DNA from: a candidate division KSB1 bacterium
GTDB taxonomy: Bacteria; Zhuqueibacterota; Zhuqueibacteria; JANLFK01; Oleimicrobiaceae
Reading direction: 5' to 3'
Length of the DNA: 64,000 bases
NCBI GenBank assembly: GCA_024655945.1
Contig: JANLFK010000001.1
Span: 186,001 to 250,000, forward strand
Part shown: in pieces, positions 1 to 9,404 of the stretch
How positions within the stretch are numbered: position 1 is the stretch's first letter
Layout: each line of letters opens with the position of its first letter
The notes under the pieces: model-generated
The model's input: the letters and a program-made list of their open reading frames with translations, nothing else
Told to the model about the DNA's origin: nothing
The model's database searches: none
Position numbers and translations under genes: made by a program

Positions 1-307
1 GCAAGGCAAACGCGTCACCCCGAACTATGTAGACCCCCTTGCGTCCGCGCGTCACGCCGCGCATCATCGCCACCGCCTGCTCCGCATAGTCGAGGAGCAC
101 GACTTTTCCGCCGCGTTCTGCCAACCGCACCCCGTCGCGCCCAGTGCCGGCTCCCACCTCCAACGCCCAGCCGGCTGGGAGGGGAACTGCCCGCTCTATC
201 TGCCTGACGACGCGATCGGCATTGGAGTAGTAGTCGTCCGGGGCGGCTCTTTCAGCCCAGTAAGACTCCCAGTGCTCGCGCCGTGACTCTCTTGCGTGGG
301 TCTTCAT
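1..307 (-). CDS. Class I SAM-dependent methyltransferase, C-terminus cut off by window edge
   Basis: The first 102 residues are visible, starting MKTHARESRREHWESYW; the gene runs off the left edge. A glycine-rich SAM-binding motif I (LEVGAGTGRDG, about residues 50-60) is followed by an acidic residue at the end of the next strand (VVLLDYAE), the pattern of class I Rossmann methyltransferases that move a methyl group from S-adenosylmethionine to a substrate. The substrate cannot be told from this part. The ATG at 307 sits about 13 nt after the transcription start predicted from the promoter at 327-355. It is transcribed away from the radical SAM gene's terminator-like hairpin, so it is probably an independent unit. 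Confidence 0.8.
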   Translation of the reverse strand, partial: MKTHARESRREHWESYWAERAAPDDYYSNADRVVRQIERAVPLPAGWALEVGAGTGRDGVRLAERGGKVVLLDYAEQAVAMMRGVTRGRKGVYIVRGDAFAL

Positions 308-326
308 CGTTTCTCGCTTGGCTGGA

Positions 327-355
327 AAAGTAGCAAAAAAACCCCAATTAGTCAA
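327..355 (-). promoter_or_regulatory. Sigma-70-type promoter for the methyltransferase gene
   Basis: On the minus strand TTGACT (350-355) and TACTTT (327-332) are separated by exactly 17 nt. The predicted start of transcription is near 320, just ahead of the ATG at 307. Seen directly; activity is inferred. Confidence 0.7.
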
Positions 356-458
356 GGTAAAAGACTTGGGGGAGCAGATTCTTGGCGGGGTTCGCGGCTC
401 GCGCGCCAGCGGCCAAGGCGGCAGCAAGCCTGCGCACACGGTACCCCATAGAACGCGT

Positions 459-486
459 GAGGGGCCTCATGATGCCGAGGCCCCTC
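459..486. terminator. Perfect 10-bp inverted repeat, terminator-like, after the radical SAM gene
   Basis: GAGGGGCCTC and its exact reverse complement flank an 8-nt loop, 25 nt past the stop codon of the radical SAM gene. No U-run follows on either strand, so it may be a weak or Rho-assisted terminator or an mRNA-end stabiliser rather than a classical intrinsic terminator. Confidence 0.5.
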
Positions 487-511
487 GTTGCCATCCGGTA
501 TGTGCGAGCTC

Positions 512-1951
512 TTAATGGGGCAAGTCGAACGCGACGTCTTGCCAGAACTCCGCCTTTATTCGCCCCCCTTTCCTCGCCCGCAACACATCAAGCAACCGCA
601 GGTAGAGCCCGTTCCTCTTGCGCCACAGGCTGTTGAGGCGACGTGCGTAGTGGGCGATGGCCACTTCTTCCAGGCGAAAAGCCAACAAGCGCCGCGCTAT
701 TTCGGCCAGCGAATAGAAGCGCTGGTGAGCCCAGATCTGAGCCATCTGCAATTCCATCAGGGAAAAGCCACGCGGCTCGAAGACCACATGGTGCGCGTCG
801 TACAGGCTCCAGTCGGTGAAGGTTATGCGGTCCTCGGCCCGCAGCTCCTCATAGCAACGGCTGCCAGGAAGAGGAGTGAGGATGAGGAATTGGGCAGAGG
901 CCAACTGATGTTTCTTGGCAAAGCGCACCGTCTCCTTCACCGAAGCGAAGGTATCGTGATCCAGGCCGAGGATGAACATCCCGTGCACGTTGATGCGGTG
1001 GCGGCGGAACACGCGGGTGGCCTCCTCCATCTCCGCCACGGTCTGGTGCTTTTTGGTGGCCACCAGACTCTCCGGGTTCACTGTCTCGAATCCCACGAAC
1101 ACGGTGTGGCAGCCTGCGCGATGCATCAGGCGCACCAGGTCCTCATCTCGGGTGATGTCGGCCCGTACCTGCGTCGACCAGCGGAACTTGAACCCCTCTG
1201 CGATCATCGCCTCAAGAAGTCTGCGCGTGTGGGCAGGGTTCGCCGCAAAGTTGTCGTCATAGAAGAAGACAAAGTTCCCTGGTTGGTTGTACCGCCGGAG
1301 CTCGGCGATGACGTTCTCGGTGGAACGAAAGCGGTATTTCCTGCCGAACATCCCGGTCACCGAACAGAAAGAGCAGTCGAAAGGGCAGCCGCGAGAGGTC
1401 TGCACAGGGATGATGCGCTTGCCCGCCACTTTCTTTTCCCTGCTCTTGATGAGTGAGAAATCCGGAAAGGGAATCTCATCCAGCACCACGGGTGGCGCCG
1501 GCACGGTGGTCGTGAAGGGCTTTCCGTCGCGCAAGTAGACCAGCTTTGGCACCTCGTCCAGGCTGCGCTGCCCGGCCACCGCTTCCAACAACAGGGGAAA
1601 TGACGACTCTGCCTCACCAAGCATCACATAGTCGGCGTGCACGAGGGCCTCCTCGGGCAGGTAGGTCACATGTGTCCCGCCGAGCACCACCGGAATCCCC
1701 AAGTTGCGCACGCGCTCAGCTATGGCGTAAGCACGCGGGGCAGTGGAGGTGACCGTAGAAATGCCGACCAGATCTGCGCTCGCCACTTCTTGCCAGTCTA
1801 CCGCTCCTTGCTCTTCCACATAGACGGCAGCGTCCCATCCCGCCTTCTGCGCGATAGTGGCCAAAATGATGGTTCCCAACCGTGGAAGAGGAAAGCGTGT
1901 GAAGATGTGAAGGTTGGGGGCCTTTGGTTCGATAAGGACTACTTTTGCCAT
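512..1951 (-). CDS. B12-binding-domain radical SAM protein
   Basis: The 479-residue protein starts with a cobalamin-binding-like Rossmann domain (about 1-130, with GGTHVT near 91-96) followed by a radical SAM domain carrying the 4Fe-4S motif CPFDCSFC (Cys189, 193, 196). Members of this class cleave SAM to a 5'-deoxyadenosyl radical and often methylate unreactive carbons or remodel lipids, hopanoids or antibiotics. The substrate cannot be named from sequence. The C-terminal ~120 residues match the helical region usual for the B12-radical SAM families (YgiQ/HpnP-like organisation). It lies 19 nt downstream of a MerR-family regulator on the same strand and probably shares its promoter. Start ATG at 1951 has a weak GAGG about 10 nt upstream. 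Confidence 0.88.
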   Translation of the reverse strand: MAKVVLIEPKAPNLHIFTRFPLPRLGTIILATIAQKAGWDAAVYVEEQGAVDWQEVASADLVGISTVTSTAPRAYAIAERVRNLGIPVVLGGTHVTYLPEEALVHADYVMLGEAESSFPLLLEAVAGQRSLDEVPKLVYLRDGKPFTTTVPAPPVVLDEIPFPDFSLIKSREKKVAGKRIIPVQTSRGCPFDCSFCSVTGMFGRKYRFRSTENVIAELRRYNQPGNFVFFYDDNFAANPAHTRRLLEAMIAEGFKFRWSTQVRADITRDEDLVRLMHRAGCHTVFVGFETVNPESLVATKKHQTVAEMEEATRVFRRHRINVHGMFILGLDHDTFASVKETVRFAKKHQLASAQFLILTPLPGSRCYEELRAEDRITFTDWSLYDAHHVVFEPRGFSLMELQMAQIWAHQRFYSLAEIARRLLAFRLEEVAIAHYARRLNSLWRKRNGLYLRLLDVLRARKGGRIKAEFWQDVAFDLPH

Positions 1952-1970
1952 GACGCACTATACCTCGAGG

Positions 1971-2699
1971 TTAGCTTTGCTTGCCTTGGCTGTCGGCGGT
2001 AGACTTGCCGGCGCCCTCACTGAATTTGTTGAGGAGCTGGGCCACCTCCTTTCTCTTCTTGCGCAGCAGGTCCTCCCACCTCTTGATGCCATCCTTCAGG
2101 GCTGCCATCCGTTCGTTGAGGGCAGCAATCCTCTCCTGCATCAGTTCCAGACGTTGCCGCGCTTGTTCATGGGTGTAGGGAGATGTCCCCCCGCTGATGG
2201 CGAGAAAATCGCGGAAAAGGTCCGAGGCTTCCTTGATCTCTTCGAGAGAATAGCCAAAGTTCTGCAGGTCCTTGATCAGGTTGCAGAGGTAAACATACAC
2301 GCGCGAGTAGAGGCGAAAACCCCCGGTGCTGCGCGCGTCGGGCTGCAAGATACCTCGCTCCTCCCAGTACTTGATGGTGCGGGCGTTGAGGCCGGTCTTG
2401 TCAGCAAGTTCACCGACGGTGAGGAAATCGGTAACCTGTGTTTGCGAGCGCTGAGTCGCTTGCGAGGGTAACCCGACCTTGCGCACAATCTTTTGGATTG
2501 TCGCCAAGTCATAGCCCAGCCTTTGCAGCTGCTGGATCTGCCGCGCCTCGCTGACGTGCGCCTCGGTGTAGAAGGGGATCTGGTTGTCGATCTTGCCCAG
2601 GTGGCGGATCAGACCCAGGTTTTCCCACTCTGCGAGTTCTTCTTCCGAAATCGATAGCAGAGAAATAAACTCCTGACGTTGGTAGATGTTAGTCTTCAT
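1971..2699 (-). CDS. MerR-family transcriptional regulator with two helix-turn-helix modules
   Basis: The central part reads FLTVGELADKTGLNARTIKY, a typical MerR winged-helix recognition region followed by GILQPDARSTGGFRLY. An N-terminal region (EFISLLSISEEELAEWENLG...) looks like a second, degenerate MerR-type HTH. The C-terminal third is a predicted coiled coil (ERIAALNERMAALKDGI) as in MerR dimers, followed by a short polar tail. There is no recognisable metal or B12 effector domain. I place the start at the ATG at 2699, which has a partial GGA/AGG upstream; an ATG at 2723 (8 residues longer) is also possible. It is first in an operon with the radical SAM gene and has a promoter plus near-palindrome at its own transcription start, suggesting autoregulation. 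Confidence 0.82.
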   Translation of the reverse strand: MKTNIYQRQEFISLLSISEEELAEWENLGLIRHLGKIDNQIPFYTEAHVSEARQIQQLQRLGYDLATIQKIVRKVGLPSQATQRSQTQVTDFLTVGELADKTGLNARTIKYWEERGILQPDARSTGGFRLYSRVYVYLCNLIKDLQNFGYSLEEIKEASDLFRDFLAISGGTSPYTHEQARQRLELMQERIAALNERMAALKDGIKRWEDLLRKKRKEVAQLLNKFSEGAGKSTADSQGKQS

Positions 2700-2735
2700 A
2701 CCTGTCCGTTTACGTACGGTCATGGCATAGATATC

Positions 2736-2749
2736 AGTGAACGTGCACT
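2736..2749. promoter_or_regulatory. Near-palindromic operator candidate at the MerR gene transcription start
   Basis: AGTGAACGTGCACT is symmetric at 12 of 14 positions and lies directly downstream of the -10 hexamer, covering the predicted start site near 2743. Such a position suits repression by the adjacent MerR-type protein. Symmetry is seen; the binding protein is inferred. Confidence 0.45.
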
Positions 2750-2778
2750 AATGTAGGCCTTTTTCCCGAGACCGTCAA
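2750..2778 (-). promoter_or_regulatory. Sigma-70-type promoter for the MerR/radical SAM operon
   Basis: Minus-strand TTGACG (2773-2778) and TACATT (2750-2755) are 17 nt apart. The rest of the 2779-3163 stretch contains no gene I can support; it is simply intergenic DNA downstream of the DUF3857 gene, with a T-rich patch around 2780-2810. Confidence 0.65.
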
Positions 2779-3163
2779 GTGTTTTTTGCAGGAGCGGTGG
2801 TTTTTTTTCGGATAGCGTCTCCGAGGGGGCTCCCCGGCAAGGTGTAAGGGCTTGTGCAGGGTACCATTGAATGGCCGGTACCAACTTGAGGGAACAAGTG
2901 GTGCGATGAACTCTGCTGACCTCTGGCCCTCACCGATCCCGCTCCGTGCAATCGGCACCGCTCATGGATCGTCGCCTGCGGGGGGCGCGCCATTACCTAT
3001 TCAGCTGACAACCTCCTCCACAGGCTCTTATACCGAAACGGCCCTGAGAGTCGCTGGAACCCGTCAACCCGAGGCAAAGGTCGCGGCTGCATCGTTTCTG
3101 CCGGGGAGGAACACTCTGAGCCTCCATTGGCGGGAACGAGCAAGCTCCATGGTCAGGATGCAC

Positions 3164-5140
3164 TTAGTCCCGCACAAGACGCACTTCGCGCAGGTCACGC
3201 ACCTCCACAGTGTCAAGAAAGGCGCGAAAGGCAGGATACTGGGTGGGCGACACATCTTCGCCGGACAGGCTGTAACGAACGCTGGCGAACAGACCACACG
3301 AAGTGGGGAACCATTGCCACTTCGCCGACCCGTGGGCGCATGAGGTAGAGTCTGAGACCGGCTGAGAAAGCATTTTCCGGCCGGCAGGGGCGTCCAATTT
3401 CAAGAGGAATTCCTGGACCATCCCGAAGCGGAAGCGGATGGGGTGCATACGGGTGGGCGACCGAAACAACTCTGGCAAGTCAAGGCGGCACAACTGTGCA
3501 GGGCGCACCACCAGCAACTCGCCACTACGCACTGCAAAGGCGCTGGAGCAAAAAGAGTATGAGAAGCGCAGAGAATCCGCGTCCGGCTCTAAGCCGGCCA
3601 CCCGCCAGGACTTGAGAGTGACCGCTGGGCACCGACGAGCGAGGTAGCTCTCCAACCAACGTGTCCGTTCCGTGTTGTTCAGAGCTGCCAGCTCTTTGCG
3701 CAGCTCGTACGCCGGCGCCCCTCGCAGCAGAGTCTCCCCCTCCACCTGGGCGCTGCCCGTCTCGTCGATGCGGGCCTGCCAATGTTCGACCGTCTGGTTT
3801 TCCCTTGCAGGCCGCCGGGGCGTGCGGCGGACCGAGCCGGTCCCGTCGCCTTTCACATGCAGCACAAAGACGCCTTGGTCGTACCATGGCAGACTGCCAA
3901 ACGGCGTCCCCTTGTCGGTTGGATCGACCCACAAGCCGCTGTCCCCCATTGCCGGGACGAAGACCATCGCATGATTGAAATGGAAGGGCGAGGGCAAGGA
4001 AGTGTCGGGCACACCGTTCTGCCACGTACTCACCAGCACCTGGTCAGCCCTGAGGCCCACGGAGGCGGCCATGGTGCACAGCAGCGTGGCCATGTCCTTG
4101 CAATCCCCATATCGGTTGGCCAACACTTCTTGCGCGCCGTGAGGCTGGAACCCACCGATGCCGATTTCTACCGCTACGTAGCGCACATTGTCCCTCACCC
4201 ATGTGGCCAGCGCCTTCAGCTTCTCCATATCGGTCTGACAGCCCGCCAGCAGCGTACTGGCCAGCTCTTTGATGCTCTTGGTCCCCTTCATCTGCGGTCC
4301 AGCCAGGTCATGGTACCAGGCTGCCACGTCATTCCAGCTCTTCATTCCGGCGGGTGCCAACTCCACCCTGGCAGAGCACTCGCGCGGCGGCGGCATGGAA
4401 AGCTCGCGGCTCAGAGGCGGAACATCCTTTGCCTCCCACACGTAAGTCGCCTTGAAGCCAGCAGGAGCCCGTGTGACATGGGGCTCCAGTTCAAGACCGT
4501 GCACCCGGTAGATGAGCTCCCACTCCCCGGGCGCTAACACGGTGAACCGCGATCGCAGGACTGGGACGTCTTCCTGAAACACCCACGAGTGCCAGAAGCT
4601 CCTGGTAGGCGTCCGCACCCGGTAGCGGTATTCTACCACGGAACCAGGCTCGATGCCTGGCACTGCGAAGAGCTTTGCGCGCTGATCAGCATAAAAGACA
4701 AAGCTGGGGTAAAGATTCACATCATAGACCTTCTTCGGCTCCACCACGGAGATTTCGCCGCGCGGCGAAATAGACCTGGCCTGGAGCAGCTCCACCCTGC
4801 TGTCTGCGCCGTAGGGCACCGCCACGTTGGCAAAACGCTCACCTCGGCGGTTGAGTATCTTCACAATGCGGTGGCGCTCAAAGAGGGTAAAGCCCATCTG
4901 CCACTCGCCCGAGACCTCTACCTTACCTTCATCAGTGAGCACCACTGCCTCGGCGTCGCTGGGCTCCTCGTGCTTCTGCAATCTCAATAGCTCCGGGTCT
5001 CGCCAGCCGATGGTGCGCGCCCAGTCCCCTCCTCGAGCGCACGCAAGGACAAGCAAGGCGGCAGAACACACCGCCGCTCCGAGCACCCGCCTCACGCGCC
5101 CGCAACGGGCTCGCTTGTTGTCGGCACGAACCTCTGTCAT
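3164..5140 (-). CDS. DUF3857 / transglutaminase-like domain lipoprotein
   Basis: 658 residues. The start at 5140 gives a signal peptide with lipobox (LLVLAC) and an AGAGGG 9 nt upstream; an in-frame upstream start at 5218 would bury the signal. After the anchor comes a DUF3857 domain (beta-rich, about 40-230) and then a transglutaminase/cysteine-protease fold with the catalytic triad in order: Cys in RYGDCKDMATLL, His in FHFNHAMV and Asp in WVDPTDKG. The pair DUF3857-transglutaminase is common in Bacteroidetes/FCB bacteria, usually in surface or secreted proteins of unknown substrate. The C-terminal part (about 480-658) is a DUF2569/DUF3858-like beta domain. It is a single gene: its neighbours are divergent (URO-D-like) or far away (MerR). 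Confidence 0.85.
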   Translation of the reverse strand: MTEVRADNKRARCGRVRRVLGAAVCSAALLVLACARGGDWARTIGWRDPELLRLQKHEEPSDAEAVVLTDEGKVEVSGEWQMGFTLFERHRIVKILNRRGERFANVAVPYGADSRVELLQARSISPRGEISVVEPKKVYDVNLYPSFVFYADQRAKLFAVPGIEPGSVVEYRYRVRTPTRSFWHSWVFQEDVPVLRSRFTVLAPGEWELIYRVHGLELEPHVTRAPAGFKATYVWEAKDVPPLSRELSMPPPRECSARVELAPAGMKSWNDVAAWYHDLAGPQMKGTKSIKELASTLLAGCQTDMEKLKALATWVRDNVRYVAVEIGIGGFQPHGAQEVLANRYGDCKDMATLLCTMAASVGLRADQVLVSTWQNGVPDTSLPSPFHFNHAMVFVPAMGDSGLWVDPTDKGTPFGSLPWYDQGVFVLHVKGDGTGSVRRTPRRPARENQTVEHWQARIDETGSAQVEGETLLRGAPAYELRKELAALNNTERTRWLESYLARRCPAVTLKSWRVAGLEPDADSLRFSYSFCSSAFAVRSGELLVVRPAQLCRLDLPELFRSPTRMHPIRFRFGMVQEFLLKLDAPAGRKMLSQPVSDSTSCAHGSAKWQWFPTSCGLFASVRYSLSGEDVSPTQYPAFRAFLDTVEVRDLREVRLVRD

Positions 5141-5324
5141 GCCACCGCGCCCTCTGCCCGCTTGCCAGACAACTCTCCACCTCCGCGCCTGGTCGAACGA
5201 AGAACAGAACGACTCCACAAGAATTCGTTGCCTTTCTGCTCGGTGTTTATTACCTTAATGCTGGAGTTTTGCAGCAGAGGAAATGCGTTGGTCTTGACCA
5301 TGGGCTCACTGTCACGGTTCGTTC

Positions 5325-6425
5325 ATGACCACACGAGAACGCTTCTTAGCCGCACTTGAGTTCACCCCTGCTGACCGCCTGCCGAACTTAGAGTTCGGCT
5401 ATTGGGAGGCGACCATCCGGCGCTGGCACGACGAGGGACTGCCCTCCCACCTGCGCACTGGCACGGAGGTCGAGGCCTATTTTGGCCTGGAAGGGGTGGA
5501 GACTTTTGACTACGTCCCGGTCATCAACGGGCTGTGGCCTCCGTTCACCCGTCAGGTCCTTGCCGAGCAAGGGGGCCGCCGCCTCGTGCGCGACGAGAAC
5601 GGCGTCCTCTACGAAGAATTGACCGATGGCGAGAGCATCCCGCGCTATGTCAAGTTCCCCATCGCCTCGCCCGACGACTGGGAGGCTTTCAAGCGGGAAC
5701 GCCTGGACTGGTCCCGCGAGGACCGGGTCACCAGCCATATCGGCGACTTTGTCCGGATGCGTCACCAACAAGGGCGCCCGGTCCGTTTCGATGCCGGCTC
5801 TCTGTACGGCTGGTTGCGAAACTGGATGGGGGTCGAGAACCTGAGCATCGCCCTGATGACCGAACCCGGGTGGGTCGCCGCCATGATGGACCACCTGAAA
5901 GAGCTGACCATCCACCTCCTACGCGCCTACATCACGCCGGCGCTGGCCGTGGATGTCGCCTGGTGGTGGGAGGACATGTGCTACAACCACGGCCCGCTCA
6001 TCTCGCCCCGGCTGTTCGAACAGTTCATGGTTCCTCGCTACAAAGAGAGCGTCGAGGAACTGCGAGCGCACGGCATCACGCACAGTGTGGTCGACTGCGA
6101 CGGCAAGATCGACCTATTGGTTCCCGGGTGGCTACGGGCTGGAATCAGGGTAATGTTCCCCGTCGAGGCCCTGCACACCTCGCCTTTGCGCCTGCGTGAG
6201 GAACACGGCGACCAGGTGCTGATGATCGGAGGCGTCAACAAGTTTGCCCTCATTGCGGGACCAGCCGCCATTGACCAGGAACTCGAGTCCTTGTCGCCCC
6301 TCGTGGCCGCTGGCGGCTACATCCCGAGCGTGGACCATCGCGTCCCGCCTGATGTGTCGCTGGAAAACTACCGATACTACCTCGCGCAAAAGGAGCGCCT
6401 GCTCTCTGCTACCATGCGGGCGTAA
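5325..6425 (+). CDS. Uroporphyrinogen decarboxylase family (URO-D-like) protein
   Basis: 366 residues with the overall pattern of the URO-D TIM-barrel superfamily: an N-terminal MTTRERFLAALEF segment, a central DVAWWWEDMCYNHGPLISP segment typical of the family, and IGGVNKFAL near the C-terminus. This superfamily includes true heme-pathway HemE and the MtaA/CmuA methylcobamide:CoM-type methyltransferases. The N-terminal residues that bind the porphyrin carboxylates in HemE are not evident, and no other heme genes are near, so it is more likely a corrinoid or methyl-transfer relative than HemE. No Shine-Dalgarno sequence precedes the ATG and no other start exists in the open frame. It is a lone plus-strand gene. 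Confidence 0.8.
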   Translation: MTTRERFLAALEFTPADRLPNLEFGYWEATIRRWHDEGLPSHLRTGTEVEAYFGLEGVETFDYVPVINGLWPPFTRQVLAEQGGRRLVRDENGVLYEELTDGESIPRYVKFPIASPDDWEAFKRERLDWSREDRVTSHIGDFVRMRHQQGRPVRFDAGSLYGWLRNWMGVENLSIALMTEPGWVAAMMDHLKELTIHLLRAYITPALAVDVAWWWEDMCYNHGPLISPRLFEQFMVPRYKESVEELRAHGITHSVVDCDGKIDLLVPGWLRAGIRVMFPVEALHTSPLRLREEHGDQVLMIGGVNKFALIAGPAAIDQELESLSPLVAAGGYIPSVDHRVPPDVSLENYRYYLAQKERLLSATMRA

Positions 6426-6490
6426 AGGAGCCAGGCCGAGCAACCCGCACGCCTGCGTCGGGAGTAGTGGCCCCGATGCCGTCTTGGAGC

Positions 6491-7866
6491 TCAGGCGAAC
6501 GGGCTCTCCTGCTCGATGCCAAGTTGCTTCATCTTCCTGTAGAGATTGGTGCGCTCAATGCCCAGCTGCGCCGCAGTGGCGTTCATGTTCCACGCATTGG
6601 CGATGAGTTTGGCCCTGATCAAGTCGCGCTCAAACCTTCTCCTTGCCTCGCGCAGCGGCAGTCCCACGTAGGTGAGCTCTAAGTTGTCCAGGTCCTCGGA
6701 CATCGCGTGCCGTATGTCCGGCAGGTCGATGACCTCTTTCTCGGCGAAAATCACCATGCGCTCAACGAGGTTGCGCAGCTCGCGCACGTTGCCGGCTCAG
6801 GCGGCACCGACAAGAGCCTCCATGGCTGCGGGCGTCAGGCGAATCTGTGGCTTGTGCTGTTCCTGGCATGCTTGCTTAAGGAAATGGGCCACCAATTGCG
6901 GTATGTCCTCCCGACGATCGCGAAGAGGAGGCACCTGGATCTTAACGACGTTGAGTCGGTAGTAGAGGTCCTCCCGGAAGCGGCCAGCGCGCACCTCTTC
7001 CTCAATGTTGCGATTGCTGGCGCCGATGAGGCGAACATTCACCATGCGCACGGCCTCGCTCCCCACAGGGTGCACCTCACCGCTCTCCAATGTGCGGAGG
7101 ACCTTCGCCTGCGCCGCCAGGCTCATGCTGCACAGTTCGTCGAGGAACACAGTACCACCGTTGGTATGCACGAAGATCCCCTCATGGTCCCGGATGGCCC
7201 CGGTGAAGGCTCCCTTCTTGTGGCCAAAGAACTGGCTCTCCAACACCCCCCCGGAACGGCCGAGCAATTGACCGCCACAAAGCGCCCCTTACGGCCGCTC
7301 AGGCGGTGGATAGCGGAAGCGACCAACTCTTTTCCCGTACCGGTCTCGCCCAGGATGAGCACGGTCGCATCGGTGGGTGCGGCCCGGTCGATGAGGGCGT
7401 AGACTTCGCGCATCTGGCTGCTGGTGCCGACCATGCCATGGCGCTCATAGAGCTCGGTCGCTGAGGCTGCCGCCAAGCGCAGCGCCTGCCCCTTCTGCAA
7501 ACTCTCCTGGATGTGCCGGAGGAGGTCCGGCAGTTTCAAGGGTTTTTCTAAGAAATCACTTGCGCCTTGCAGGATGGCATCCACCGCTTTCGGGATATCA
7601 CCATGGGCAGAAATCATCACCATAGGGCGCGTGCTGTCCAAGGCGACCAGGCGGCGCAGCAACTCCATGCCGCTCACTCCTGGCATCACCAGGTCGAGAA
7701 GCACAAGGTCCGGCTTCTCTTGTTCGGCCAGACGCAAGGCGTCCTGAGCAGTAGTGGCCGTCGACACCCGATAGCCCTCGTGGGTGAGGATGTCTTCCAT
7801 GATGTCGAGAGTCTTCTGTTCGTCGTCAACCACAAGGATGTGTGCTGCGCCCTGTCGTTTCATCAC
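6491..7866 (-). pseudogene. NtrC-family sigma-54 response regulator, broken by a frameshift and a TGA
   Basis: Read conceptually, this is a 458-residue NtrC-type activator: receiver domain (acidic pair DDE at 14-16, phospho-acceptor Asp58 in [10 protein letters not shown]), AAA+ domain with Walker A GETGTGKE, the sigma-54-contact loop GAFTGA, Walker B FLDELC and a Fis-type HTH at the C-terminus (ATAAQLGIERTNLYRKMKQL). Two lesions interrupt it. A run of seven C on the plus strand (7246-7252) is one base short of what is needed to join AVPGG to VLESQFFGH. At 6797-6799 a TGA takes the place of the invariant Trp in the W-x-G-N-V-R-E-L motif. The coding texture is otherwise well preserved, so the damage is recent or partly sequence error. 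It follows its sensor kinase by 13 nt. Confidence 0.9.
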
Positions 7867-7879
7867 CGTAACCCCTGGT

Positions 7880-9241
7880 TCAAGCTTGATAGGCAGGGAG
7901 TTCCACGCGGACGGTGGTCCCCGCGCCGACCTTGCTCTGCAGGCTGATGCGCCCCCCGTGTTCTTTGACTATCTGCCGGCAAATGCTCAGCCCAAGCCCT
8001 GTGCCTCCGTCCTTGCCGGCGACGTACGGTTCGAACACCCGGCCGAGGAGCTCCTCAGGAATGCCACACCCTGTGTCGCTGACTTCAAAGGCCACAAATT
8101 CGCGGCGCACCGGCTCACCGACGGTAAGCCATTGCGCCATGCCCACACGCAGAAAGATGCGACCTTTTCCTCTCATGGCGCGCACTGCATTGTCAAAGAT
8201 GTTGTAGAACAGGCGTTGCGTCGCTTCCAAGTCCACGCGTACCTGGGGGAGGCCCTCTTCGCACTCCACGATGAGGTTCACCGTTTCGGGCAGCCATTGG
8301 CGCACCTGGCGCTCCACCGCGCTGAGCAGCTCTCTTGCCTCCATGACGCATACCTTGGGAGGTTTCAGGCTGGTAAAACGCAAGAAGCCATCGGCGATGG
8401 CACGCAACCTCTCAATCTCTTCGATGGCCGAATCGACGTAGCGATCCATGGCGGCGCTGCTCTTTGTGCGAGTCTCGTGATAGGCCAACTGCAGGCGCTG
8501 CAAGGTCAACAGCACCGTGTGCAGGGGGTTCTTTATCTCGTGGGCCAACTGCTGCGCAAGGGCCGCCCAGTCCAAGGCCCGGCGCAGTTCAACGCTCGCA
8601 GAGGCGTCTTCTATGGTCAGAAGGCTCGCGCAAGGACGCCAACGCCTTTCCGAGACCGACACGCCGCGTATGACCCCCGCCTGGCCACCTGGGAGTTGCA
8701 CCATGCGATCATCCACTGGCTCCCGCACCTCGCCCTCGGTACCAAGCTCTTTCAGGACGACGCCGACTTCCTGGACTATCGCAGGCGGAAAGACTTCCGC
8801 GTAGTGCAACCCTCTGGGATCGGTGGCGCCGGCAACCATGTGGCGGCGGGCAATTCTGTTGCTGTGAACGACCCTGCCTTTGGCGTCGAGCAGGAAGGCC
8901 GCACAGGGGAATGCCCCGAGAATGCGCACAACCTCCCGCTGCTGGCATAAGTGAGACGTCCACAACCAGGCACAAAGGGCAGCAAGCACCAGGACCAGAG
9001 CCGCGAGTCCAATTGGCCCCAGCACTGCGGCTGCTCCTGCAGCCAAGGCAAATGCCTGCGATCCATCACACACCAGGGCGATCCCTCCGTCAGCCTCATG
9101 CTCGTCACGAAGGCCGAGCGCCGCTGCCGCAGTGTCTCCGGCAATGTAGATGCCCGACCCACGCCGGCCGGACTCTCGTGGACGAACAGACCCCACTTTT
9201 GGGCTCATTCGCCCACAGCCGAAGTTGCGCCGTCGGTGCAT
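7880..9241 (-). CDS. Membrane sensor histidine kinase of an NtrB/NtrC-type pair
   Basis: 453 residues: a short N-terminal part, one clear membrane segment (about 65-95), a PAS-like region (about 101-215), the phospho-acceptor H-box [10 protein letters not shown] (His234), N-box FDNAVRAM, G1 DTGCGIP and G2 GGTGLGLSI. It should autophosphorylate and pass phosphate to the response regulator encoded 13 nt downstream, which is broken here. The start is uncertain: ATG 9241 and ATG 9208 both lack good Shine-Dalgarno sequences. The promoter at 9283-9311 places transcription just upstream of either. Only one transmembrane helix is visible, so a periplasmic sensor domain, if ever present, is gone or very small. 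Confidence 0.85.
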   Translation of the reverse strand: MHRRRNFGCGRMSPKVGSVRPRESGRRGSGIYIAGDTAAAALGLRDEHEADGGIALVCDGSQAFALAAGAAAVLGPIGLAALVLVLAALCAWLWTSHLCQQREVVRILGAFPCAAFLLDAKGRVVHSNRIARRHMVAGATDPRGLHYAEVFPPAIVQEVGVVLKELGTEGEVREPVDDRMVQLPGGQAGVIRGVSVSERRWRPCASLLTIEDASASVELRRALDWAALAQQLAHEIKNPLHTVLLTLQRLQLAYHETRTKSSAAMDRYVDSAIEEIERLRAIADGFLRFTSLKPPKVCVMEARELLSAVERQVRQWLPETVNLIVECEEGLPQVRVDLEATQRLFYNIFDNAVRAMRGKGRIFLRVGMAQWLTVGEPVRREFVAFEVSDTGCGIPEELLGRVFEPYVAGKDGGTGLGLSICRQIVKEHGGRISLQSKVGAGTTVRVELPAYQA

Positions 9242-9282
9242 AAAACACGCACCACGCCGGGCAAGCCGTCGCTTGGCGTTTG

Positions 9283-9311
9283 AACATACGCAACAGAGAG
9301 AAAATAGTCAA
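9283..9311 (-). promoter_or_regulatory. Sigma-70-type promoter for the sensor kinase operon
   Basis: TTGACT (9306-9311) and TATGTT (9283-9288) on the minus strand, 17 nt apart, with the start predicted near 9276, 35 nt before the ATG at 9241. Confidence 0.65.
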
Positions 9312-9404
9312 GCGAAAAGTGCGGGTGTCCTGTGCATCTCGGGCGCTCTCTTGGGCTCGGACAATCAACTCACCGGCGCAACAGCGTTCCGTCGGGCCAC
9401 AAAA

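Noticed and set aside
2852-3343. 163-residue plus-strand frame between MerR and DUF3857 genes
   Set aside because: No domain, no ribosome site, overlaps the end of DUF3857 antisense.
9200-9310. Kinase N-terminus as a frameshift remnant of a periplasmic domain
   Set aside because: The -35/-10 promoter lies at 9283-9311, so a longer N-terminus from upstream would not be transcribed from it; the short N-terminus is probably real.
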